Below, piece by piece: positions 13,707-25,700 of a stretch of 64,000 nt of DNA; position 1 is the first letter of the stretch, and each line of letters opens with the position of its first letter. The DNA comes from Lumbricus terrestris (Eukaryota > Annelida > Clitellata > Crassiclitellata > Lumbricidae), in the NCBI GenBank assembly GCA_949752735.1, contig OX457038.1, positions 59,616,535 through 59,680,534 on the forward strand, written 5' to 3'. The position numbers and the translations under genes were made by a program. The notes under the pieces were generated by a model. That model had not been told where the DNA came from. It saw only the letters and a list, made by a program, of their open reading frames with translations, and searched no databases.

Positions 13707-16700
13707 GTGATGATGATGGTGATGATGATGATGGTGATGATGGTGATGATGATGAGGATGAAGAGGATGATGATGGCGATGATGAGGATGATGATGATAG
13801 TAATTATGATCTTATAGCAATAAGAATGTCATAAAATATTTGTTTATTCTCTTAGGACTAACGTTACATATTAGGAAAAATAATTTAAAAATTGGTAAAA
13901 TAATTACTATTATGCTTCTCTACTCTCTTCAAATCATCCGCTGTATATAAATGTAATAAATATAAAAATGTAATAAATATTATTACAGTGTCAAAGCAAA
14001 ATTCTTATCTGACTGTTACCTTTTCAAGAACACTTGCTCCTCCAGTTCTTGACAAGTTTTTTTACATCTCTGAAGATAATTTATTATGTTCAATACCAAT
14101 GGAACTGTCACTTCAAGCTGATATAATGCTATACATTAAAAGGGAATGCTAATACGCTGGACAATTAAGCTCCTTGTCAATCTATCCGTAATGTTGTGAT
14201 CTTAAACAATCAATACGGGAATGAAATCAAACAAAATGTGTGTTCATTAAGTGATGATCAGAGATATGCTTACTTGTCGCCAGATTCTGTAAACTTGCCA
14301 GAACTGTATTGAACACGATAATTCTGCCGTCAATGGCGGCCCATTTCTGAATAGCGTTCTGTAGCGTCATGTTGGCTTGATCCAACTGGCCATTTAAAAC
14401 TAAGAACAACACAAAGATTCGTTTAAAAATTAATAAATTAATAAACATCAGAATTCCTGACTTCGTATTTCATCCCCATCAAATTTAGGTTGACCCATAA
14501 AACACCGTGAAGACGTAATGATCTTTCTGGCTTACAGAAATCGTCAGAATTACTGGAATCCACCATGGGGATGATATTTTCTTACAGGTAAGCTGTAGCT
14601 TGGTGTCATAGAAATGACACTGCAGGAAGGTGCAGAAAGTTAAACCAATCTGGGTCAGATTAGTCTATGTATGTGTCTTTGTATGTTTATGTATACATGT
14701 GTAAGCATGGCATGTATGATTGCCGATGGAGTACCACATAATTTGGATCCCACTCGGCCCTCAACCCTTAAACGCCTGACAATAAACTGGTTCCCATGAT
14801 TTAAATATTTTGGGGGGGTGCTGTAGAAATCTTGTGCTTACAATTACAATTATTGAGCATCAATGCAAGTCTGAAGTATTCTGTCAATGTAATTGTTATG
14901 GTTGCATTTGTAACTCAGTTCCTTAGAACTACAAAAATGGATGCTCTTGAGTTTAAGTGGTTAGGCTGCCCCAGGGCTATCTTAAGGAACTGATACTGAT
15001 ATGTTTGATAAGCACGGGTACTACTTCTCTTTTATGCTTCCAAGGAGTTTCTATACAGGCATGGAAACAAGAGTTTGCCTTTCCTCTTACACTTCTGCTG
15101 AGACATGCACATAAACAAAGACACATACTGACATACATAAACAAAGATACAAACATAAACATAGATAAAAACATAAACAAAGACACACACATAAATAAAG
15201 ATACAAACATAAACATAGATAAAAACATAAACAAAGGCACACACATAAACAAAGATACAAACATAAACATAGATAAAAACATAAACAAAGACACACACAT
15301 AAACATAGATACAAAACATAAACAAAGATCCAAACATAAACAAAGATACAAACATAAACAAAGATACAAACATAAACAAAGACAAATACATAAACATAGA
15401 TACAAACATAAACAAAGATACAAACATAAACAAAGACACATACATAAACATAGATAAAAACATAAACAAAGACACACACATAAACAAAGACACAAACATA
15501 AACATAGATAAAAACATAAACAAAGACACATACATAAACATAGATACAAAACATAAACAAAGATACAAACATAAACATAGATAAAAACATAAACATAGAT
15601 AAAAACATAAACAAAGACACATACATAAACATAGATACAAACATAAACAAAGATACCAACATAAACATAGATAAAAACATAAACAAAGACACACACATAA
15701 ATAAAGATACAAACATAAACATAGATAAAAACATAAACAAAGACACACACATAAACAAAGATACAAACATAAACATAGATAAAACATACGAACACACCGA
15801 TCAATCCTTTTCAATATTGCATATAAACTGTAGGAGCCTTCAGCATAAGGTATCCGAAATAAACATCTTACTTTCGATAATCCAACCAACAGTCTTGGCC
15901 GTAACAGAAACCTGGTTGGAAACAGATGCAGCAAGCACCATTCATATACCGGGATATAACTTTACTCACAAATGTAGAAGTGAGGGCAAAGGAGGAGGAG
16001 GAGTAGGCCTTTTTATCAGAAACGGTACAGAATTCCAACGAATAGATACAGACTGGGCATCATCCAAACCCGGTACCTATGAAACCTTATTTATAAAAAC
16101 CAAACAACAAATGGGCAAGGACCAAATAGTTGGTGTAATCTACCGCCCCCCAGGAGATAGTCTTACTGTATTCAACCAAGAGCTTGATGTATTGTTATCT
16201 CACTTATCTCAGTTGAAGGCTGATATTTTCCTGGCAGGAGATTTTAATATAGACTTACTGAAAGTTAACTCACATATGCCCACTCGTACCTTCTTTAACC
16301 TATTCACTTCAAACCGATTATTACCCACCATCTTTAGACCAACCCGAATAACCAAAGATACCGCAACTCTAATTGACAACATTTTTACAAACACATTGAC
16401 AAACTGCACTGATTCTGCTATAATTATAGATGACACTTCTGATCACTTGCCTATTTTCATGCAAGCTAAAATTATGCGAACATCAAGGGATATAGATAAA
16501 GCCCCAGTATATGAGAAAAGAACCATTACAGAAACTACCAAGAATACATTTAGCAAACTCTTGCATGCTACTGATTGGTCGGATGTCTATACAGCATGTG
16601 ATCGGAGAGACCCAGCCTTGGCTTACACGGTTTTTATTGAAAAATATAAGTCATTGTATGAATACTCGTTTCCAAAAACTACCCACTTGCCTAAAAAAAG

Positions 16701-19700
16701 ACATGAAATTAGACAACCATGGATGACAAAGGCCTTATTAAAATCTTGTAAAACAAAATCCCGATTATATAGAAAGTACATAAAAGAACCCACCCAGGAA
16801 AATAGGACTAGATTTGTGACTTATAGAAATATATTTAAAAAAGTTCGTAAAAATGCTGAGAAACAATATTATGCAAGTAAGATTCTTGAATGTGAAAATG
16901 ACCTGAGCAAAACATGGGGAGTTATTAAATCGCTTCTACATGGAAACGGATTTTCTTCAGCACCAGATAGCTTCTTCATTGATGACATAGAAATTAAAGA
17001 TAAAAATGTTATAGCTAATAAATTCAACGATTTCTTCACCAAAATTGGACCTAATCTGGCAGACAAAATATCTAGCACGGATAGAACATTCTGGGATTTC
17101 TTAAAGTGCTCCTCGGCCTCCTCTATCGGCCTAGAATTAACATCTCCAGCAGAATTAACTATGATTGCCAAAGAACTTCGGCCAACACACAGTAAAGGAC
17201 TTGATGAAATCGACCCCCAAATTGCTAGATTTACAATAGAAGCCACCTCAATTCCTCTTGCGGAAATAATAAACTGCTCCATTACAACTGGCATTGTACC
17301 AACATTAGGGCATAGTGACGAGAAAGAATTATGTTTGGCATATATTAATTTGTTGCTCCTATGCATATAATAGTGACTGGTATAGGAATTTTGGTTCTGA
17401 CATGCTGCTTAACTTTGCCGCCATGGCCCTGAAGTTATTCGAGTACGCCGTACTATTGAGCATTGCATTAACACTGCTGAAATTTGACCATTTTCTTATC
17501 TGAAGTAGTAATTAGGCCTAAAAATAGGAATATTGTGAGCCACATTTTATGGCACAGCATGCACATTTGCTTGGCAATTCCGACATCAATGAGTCACAAG
17601 CAAGGGGCCGTCCATAAAAGACGTCACGCAGTTTAGGGCGATCCCCATTTACCCCTCGTCAGATGTTAAAACAAAAGTCACATGATATCTAGCAATGGAC
17701 TGTCACAAATCGTCATAAATGTGTGAACACTGACCCTCTCCCCTTCAGTTACGTGACGTCATTTATAGACGGTACCAATGCATTTTTCTAACTTAAAAAA
17801 TGGAATCAATTATTAAAGTTGAGAAAAACTTGTGGTCCTTAGTTACGCTTCACAAAATGTTCACATGGTGACATTGCGTTTCACTCATATTATAAAGTCC
17901 ACTTACTTTTTGTGGTATATTTGACCATGTTTTTGAGGAATTCACGCTTTCTTCAAATGTGGCCTTATCTACGTTCTTTGTCACAAATTGACCTTGCTGC
18001 GTCTGTACTAGCCTACCTGTAGCAACTTTGACTGCATGCTTATGGCAATGGTATTTTTCAAGATTTAACATAGGCTTAGCCTACTGCAAGTTTTAATGTG
18101 TTCATTAAGATCATTTTCTTAAACTTGCTATTGGAGGTTCAAGTATAGAAACATCCAACCAGTTAACTAGAGCACGGTAGACAGTGGCTTCAAAATTTAG
18201 TTGTGGGATTGTGAATGTTCTAGTATCACATGAACTGCTAATAGACAACAATCAGTTTCCTTTGCTAGTTTAATTCTTCTGGCTACCAGTTCTGCACGTT
18301 TTTTTCTCATAAATCAGCATATTCACTTAAACATTTTCTGGGTAGCCATAGTAGCCATTCTGTTGGAATACATAGGCCTATATCAACAACCTTTTTCTCA
18401 GAGTATGGTAGAAAGCTTGATGCAATGATGAGCAAATAAATGTCTTAACGTCAACTCATTGAAATGAAACATGCAGAAGAACCACTGGACTTGCATGTAA
18501 CTCCAGTTTTCTTATTATACTCCATTGTTCCAACATGCATTCCTGTATTTACCGCGGTTCCATCACAGCCAACAGCTATTATTGAACTGAAAGAAATAAT
18601 TTTTTTTATCATTAGGCCTATCAGACAAGAATTCGCGCATTGCTTCGAAAATTCCTGCGACTAATCCACTCTTTGGCGAGCTATGCCCTAAATAAAGTGA
18701 TCCTAGTTCTCGTATCAAACATGTATACTCTTCCATTATTTCATATTTACGACCAATGTCTGCAAACAAGCAGTTATATCTGTCCATACCATCAAAATAG
18801 GCCTACAATACTCTAGCTTCACGCCTTTCTTCTCTTCCATCGGATAATGTTTTACAAAACCTTTATCTCTTTCTCTTCCCACAATCTGTCAGTAGCTGAA
18901 CTCTGACATCTCATTCACAATTCCATAATTCACAAGTAAGCCTACTTCTGTTGTAAGTGCAGCACCAACTGCATTGGAGAAACTGCATTCCCTTGACAAA
19001 GCTGAGAGTGACTTGATGTAGCGAGAACATGTTTTTCCTTCAGATCGCATATAAACATACCGTAATGATTCTGGCGATGTGGAATCGGAGTCAACTGTAG
19101 GCCTATCACAGCTAGAATCATTGTCTGTTGTATCATCTATACTTTACACAGACCTTGAGATTTATAATATTTCTTGTTATTATCTTTCCTTTCTCTTTCT
19201 TTTCTGTCTATTTCTCCATGACCATAGTTCTCGCGTTTGCACAGTATGTGTGTTTTGCCATGGTTTGCAGCTACGAAAGTAGACTAAACTTCAGGTGCTC
19301 GGCGGCAAAGTTAGATGCAATAAATTTGATGCAATTTTTCTTCAGTTCTTTCATTTAGGACCTGGAGCAACCTTTTAAGTTATGCCAAAGTTCATTTTAA
19401 ACGAAAACATTTTTCTTGCTATACCCTAACCAACATGTCTAAAAATTGCCAAAATAATTCCTATCTTTAAAACAGGGGACAAACAGACATTAAGTAATTA
19501 TAGGCCAATATCCATTTTGCCATATTTCTCCAAATTTTTTGAAAAAATTATGTATAAAAGACTAATGTCATATATAACAGCCAAAGACATCCTATTTAAA
19601 GGCCAGTATGGCTTTCGAACAGAGCATTCCACCTACATGGCCGTCATGGAGATGTATGAGAAGATCTCCGAAGCAAGGGACAAAAATTATTTTAGCTTGG

Positions 19701-22700
19701 GTGTCTTTTTTGATTTGTCCAAAGCATTTGACACGGTAAACCACGAAATTTTACTTAAAAAATTGGAGCACTACGGCATTAGAGGCATATGTCTTGACTG
19801 GCTAACAGACTACTTGAAAGATGGAAGGCAATGTGTCTCATATAATGGGCATGTCTCATTTATATCTGATGTCATATGTGGTGTGCCACAAGGTTCAATA
19901 TTAGGTCCCCTGCTATTCTTACTATATGTTAATGATGTCTCGAACTCTTCGTCACTGCTTCATTTCATCATGTTTGCTGACGACACCAATGTGTTCATGT
20001 CAGATGAATCTATTGACATACTAGTTCACAAGATGAATGATGAATTAAAACTTGTTGACGAATGGTTTAAAGCCAACAAATTATCTCTCAATCTTTCAAA
20101 GACGAATTATATCATGTTTTGTTCTAAAAGAAAAATTGCACTCAACTTAAATCATAATTTAACTATTAATATAGATAACCAAAGTATAACCAGACTGGCC
20201 TAGTTAGCTACATCGGTGCTCTGCCCGAAGGCAGGTTCATTGGCTTTACGCCCCTGGGGATGAGATGAGTGAGGTGGTTTCCCGTTGCCTTCCCCACAGA
20301 CAATGATGGGTAAGCAACTTGCCCAAGGTCGCTCCGCAGGAGCTTGCGCCCCTGCGTCCCACACGTGCTAGCCCGAGATATCTAAATCTCTGAATGTCAA
20401 CTCCCAGCCCGGGGCTTGAACCGCAGTCCGTTGCAACCAACAGACGAATGCAGCGCGCGCTTACCGGTGTAGCTAACTAGGCCAGTGTAAACCTATATTA
20501 CTCTCTAATATATCCTTACATGTCCTATTGTAATCTCATTTGGGCTTCTACATACCGTACTCGCTTGAACTCTCTGATAACATTACAGAAACGAGTTTTG
20601 CGAATCATCTGTAATGTACCCTATAGAACCAACACTCATCCTCTATTCATAAAATTGAAAATTTTACCTTTTGAGTGTATTAACAAGCTGCAAGTGGGGC
20701 TATTTATGTACAGAATTCACTCAAACCAAAACACAGTAAATTTTGACCACTGGTTCTGCAAAAACTCTGAGCTACATGATCATTATACGCGCTCAGCAAA
20801 CAATTATCATCAAAGAAGTGTACGCACCAACATTAGACAGCATGGTATTGGAATACATGGATCATTGGTTTGGAACTCCTTACCTAAAGAACTTACCCAT
20901 CTGCCCTCAATCTATCAGTTCAAAAACAAATTTAAAATCCACCTTCTAGCCACGATTATGTAAAGAATGTGCCACATGGTTCTGTGCATGCATTATTACA
21001 ATTTTACTTTACATTCACTGTATATATGTTAATTAAGTTGATTGGTTGTTGCATTCCTATAGACTGAGAATGCATTCAAGCATTGTTTGAGGACTTCTTG
21101 TAGCATGTTACATGTTGCACGCCACATGGTTCGTGCATTGCATTGTTATGATTTTATGACTTTACTTTGCATTCACTGTATAATTATACATATTAATTAA
21201 GTTGATTGGTTGTTGCATAGATTGAGAATGGACACCATATGCGTACATACATGCATGTCATACATGATTAAGATTAAGAATGGACATCATACTCAGGCAT
21301 TGTTTGAGGACACATTGTAGTATGTTACATATAATTTATAGTGTTTAAAGTTCAAACTGACAATGTCATAACATCTGATGAGTCTAGGGTGACCCTGCCT
21401 AGCGGAACCTTATGTTCCTTTGGGTTTACCCATTGACGCCAACTGTCGATTGTATGTATCTTGGTAATCAATAAACTTGACTTGTAAAAACATAAACAAA
21501 GACACATACATAAACATAGATACAAAACATAAACAAAGATACAAACATAAACATAGATAAAAACATAAACATAGATAAAAACATAAACAAAGACACATAC
21601 ATAAACATAGATACAAACATAAACAAAGATACAAACATAAACATAGATAAAAACATAAACAAAGACACACAATAAACAAAGATACAAACATAAACATAGA
21701 TAAAAACATACACAAAGATACAAACATAAACAAAGATAAAAACATAAACAAAGACACATACATAAATATAGATACAAACATAAACAAAGACACATACATA
21801 AACATAGATACAAACATAAACAAAGACACATACATAAACAAAGACACATACATAAACAAAGACACATACATAAACAAAGACACATACATAAACAAAGACA
21901 CATACATAAACAAAGACACATACAAAAACAAAGACACATACAGAAACAAAATGTTGTCTTTAAGTTTACACTTCTAAGCAATTTTGACAAAGATATGTAA
22001 ACCAATGTGTTGCCTTAACCTTTACACTTGTACTTGTGAGTAATTCTTACAGTGGTATATACACAAATGCATTACATTTGCCAAATACTATTGCAAGTAA
22101 ATTTTTACAGAGATACGTAGACGCATCACCCTTACACTTGTAAGTAATTCGATAGATTCATGTAAACAAATGAATTACCTTTTACGTTTACACTTCTAAG
22201 TAATTTTTACAGAAACATGTAAGAATGTGTGTAATCTTTTATCATATACGCCAATTAAATCTCAATTCAATTCGTATGATGTACCTTGGGATACTGATTT
22301 ATAAACTCCAGAGGCAGAATTGAAAAAAATGCTTTTACTTATTAGCCATCTTTTACCAAAGTAGAAATGAAGTAAAATCTGTAATTAATTAAACGAAGGT
22401 CTGTTCTCACGGTATGTCGAGACATTGGCCACTAGAGCATCTATGCTCTGCTTGATGGCTTGGCTCGTGGCGAGAGACTGATTGGCCGATGATTCAATTG
22501 AGTTGATGGAGACCGACTGAAGCTGGTTTAGTGTTCTCTGCATCGTGTTATTGGCGTCCAGTGCCATCTGGAGAGCCTTGTTCAGCAGATCAACCACATT
22601 CACAAAACCATTGATGGCATCAACTGCTGGCTGGCCTCTTGACTGAACTCCCTGGAACATTCTGCAGAAAAAAAACCATGGCCGTTCTCATCATCGTCGT

Positions 22701-25700
22701 CGTCGTCATCATCATTATCGTCATCATCATCATAAACATCAACAACGTCATCACCATCATACACATTATGTGCCTTTGTGTTGTCAGGCCTTGAAACTCA
22801 TTCTGTTTGCTGACAATTTAATACCTTACATTTTGGAGTGTTTACAGGACACATTTTTTGGGAGGAGACTCCCCTCCGAGATATCACTGAATTGAGAATG
22901 AAGGAAAGACGAAAAGAGGAAAAGACAAAGACGGATGTTGCTGGAGCGGATATATATTGTTGGAAGACTACAGGAACTGAAGGCTCAACATCGAGAAGAA
23001 TGGTGTCATTGGATGTTCAAACCGACCCCTGAGGAAAGAATTTGAATAAGAAGAAGAAGATCGAAGGTTTCTAGAGGAAATCGATCACAATCTATCATAG
23101 AACTGATAATGTCCGTAATTACAAGACAATGCTCCGGGCCTGTTGGTTCAGACTGTTGGCCTTGTTCTCCGTTGAACCCACCAACTGAGTGTAGTTGTTG
23201 AGTGTTTGCGTCAAGGCCTGCAGCTGCTGCAGTACCAGATTGTATGCCTGTGTCCAACCGCTTATACCTACACAACAAAACCATTCCAGACATTGGCAAC
23301 AGTCAAGAATCTACTACTAACTATTATATCACTGTTGTTACTGTTATTCCATGTTAAGGTGTGCACAATGCACATCCACTCCGACTTGATGTGGTGCTCG
23401 GGTGCTCATAAATGAGCAGGTGACGTACACTTAGCTTGTAAGTAATTGCATCACTTAAGAAAATTTGAAGTTTTTTATTTCAATTGATGACATAACAGTG
23501 TAAAGCTAAGAATAACAAGCATACTGCTGCAATTGGAGTAAAATAAAATGTGCTATGTGGTTTGGGGCTAGGATTGTGTGTACTGTGTTGGAGCCTTCTA
23601 CTCATGACTCATCAAGCTCACTCAACAATATTATCTGCTTACTGATAAACTTCGTGGCCTTAGTGACTTTGACAATATCCAGCCAGTGGCTTGTTAAGGG
23701 AGGCCAGCCAGCAGTTAAAGCGGCACTCTAGTTAGTGTGTACCTAACTAACTAACTTTCCTGTTGTACCTCCAATATAAATTTACAGACCTTGCAAACTA
23801 AAACAAAGTGCAGTGAGTAACAAATAAAGAGAAAAGTAAGATGTAGACAAAAACCTGTGAGGTCTGCCGTCGTATTGATAGGCAATACACCACCCAATTG
23901 GACGCCGTTGATGATGGTCTGGCAGTCTGCAACCATTTGCTGGGCTGCTCCAAGGCTTGCCTGTCCATTGTTCAGAATGGCAGCAGTGGCTGCTATTGTT
24001 GCCTGAGCCGCAGCCCAAAGGTTATCCGCAGCAATCTTATTTGTCTGTGCCACAATTGATCAAACATTAAAAAAATTAGATTCTGCTGTTAAGCTACATG
24101 AGTTAAAGGTAATGCTGGTCTCTTGAAACCTGAAAACTGAATTTTGTATTTCAAGTATCTCTGGACAACCCCACTGACTTGCCTGAGAATCAGAGAGCGA
24201 GCTACACCTTGTTTTTCAGCAGTGCTCACTAAAAATATGATTTCAAGTAATTATCATTGTTTCAACAGCACATATTTATTACAACGTGTATCCTCGAATC
24301 TGAGTCACTCAGACTAATCCAGATTTTCACAAAATTTAGATTCACTGCCATAGTCTCTGCAAGGACCATCAAAATTGCAATATTAAAATTAAATTGCAAA
24401 GATAAACAAATTCATCGTTGCATACATACATGGCTCACTAGTTGAGACTTGAGCCTCAAATTGCGACATTATGCACCATGTACTAAATCGCTCTGAGATG
24501 GGATCCTGACAGGGCGTGGTTTAAATTCTGGTTGATTGAATCTAAATTATCCGAATTGTAATAAATTATAATAATAGCAATACAACACAGTCTGAAATGT
24601 CATGATAATTACACCCTATAAGAACATTTACCTACCACTAAGTTCTGTCTAATGCAAAAATTATATGAGACGTTTATGCCTATTATAGGCTTTATGCTCA
24701 AATAGCCTAAATACATTTGAGTCTAAGTGTGTAAGAAACATTCCGTGAGACGTTAAATCAGCATAATCAAAGAAAGTAGGAAGACACCGACCAATGTTTG
24801 GTTATTCTTCACCATGACTTGATTCATTTTCGATGTGAAAGAATTAATGTTTAAATTCAGCGAGATGATAGTGTTGCCGAGATTCGTGAATGAGGTAGTT
24901 ATATCTTGCAGTTGTTTCTGAAGCGCAGTGGCACGGTTCGACTGTGGCAAAACGAAAACAGAAATAAACACAAACTAAAATAAGCACGATCGCATCATAT
25001 GCAAAACTTAATAAACACGGACAAACACAATAATAAATATGAACATCATGTAAACATACATGAACTAGGCTATGCAGAAAAGATAAACACGAGCTCAAGA
25101 AAAATAGTTCCTTACGCAAACTCTGAAAGAGCGCCGTCGATTATTTATGCCAATACCGATTATACCGATGGTTAAAAAAATCCACCTGATTATGAGAATG
25201 GCTGATTATCTGGAACAGCCCTTAGCTGGTAAAGCAGACAACAACTGTTACCATTTCCAGGACTGGTAACTGTTCATAACCATTGTTACCTGATCGCTAA
25301 CTGTGCCGTTGAACTGCTGAACTGTAGAAAGAGTCCCCTGCGCCTGTAGGAGTTCACTCTGTGTCTGCAAGTATTCGTTGTTGAACAGCCCCGACCAATT
25401 CCATGTCCCGTCTGTTGGCCGGCCCTGAACGGTCTGCAGAAGCTGCAATGCAATGCAAATCAACCAGAAATTTATACAGCACCAGTTAAGCTTCTTACAT
25501 TAACGGACTACTTCAGTATGCTACACCAATGCGTTAAAGTTATACAGAATGTGCTGATATAAAACAGTTAAGTGATGAATAATAACAATCAAGAGAAAGC
25601 GGTCACAGTTAGCATAAGCTGTATATAGTAAAATGACACTTAAATTAATACATAATTAAATGAGGAATGTCTATAGCGAAGGATGCAATAGACGTCAACT

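Larger units (their letters stand above)
17298..19436. mobile_element. 2,123-bp hAT-like DNA transposon inserted in the LINE
   Basis: ACCAACAT is duplicated at 17298-17305 and 19429-19436. The element begins TAGGGCATAG and ends CTATACCCTA, a terminal inverted repeat that fits the hAT consensus (YARNG). The 8-bp duplication is also the hAT signature. Insertion lies between the endonuclease and reverse-transcriptase parts of the LINE. The interior holds a broken transposase-like frame on the minus strand and a smaller inverted-repeat element at 17604-17776. Confidence 0.88.
15800..21486 (+). pseudogene. Non-LTR retrotransposon (LINE, CR1/L2/Jockey group), split by two insertions
   Basis: Encodes the endonuclease-reverse transcriptase polyprotein, 5'-truncated and in three pieces: 15805-17305, 19437-20193 and 20487-20963, then a 3' UTR to about 21486 ending AATAAACTTGACTTGT. 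Endonuclease motifs are HINCRSL, ETWL, YRPP, GDFNIDLL and SDHLPI. Reverse-transcriptase motifs are LSNYRPISILP, FDLSKAFDTVNHEIL, GVPQGSILGPLLFLLYVND and the catalytic FADDTN. The C-terminal piece has SYCNLIWASTY and the SLVWNSLP motif. The first break is the 2.1-kb hAT insertion; the reading frame continues across it if one target copy is removed. The second break is the 293-bp element, and roughly 50-60 codons appear to be missing there. It lies antisense in laminin intron 32. Confidence 0.9.

Noticed and set aside
14977..15934. Long minus-strand open frames of 236-300 codons rich in C, L, V, F and Y
   Set aside because: They are translations of the 12-bp-based minisatellite, which lacks stops in several frames. 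The same composition appears at 21352-22005 for the same reason.
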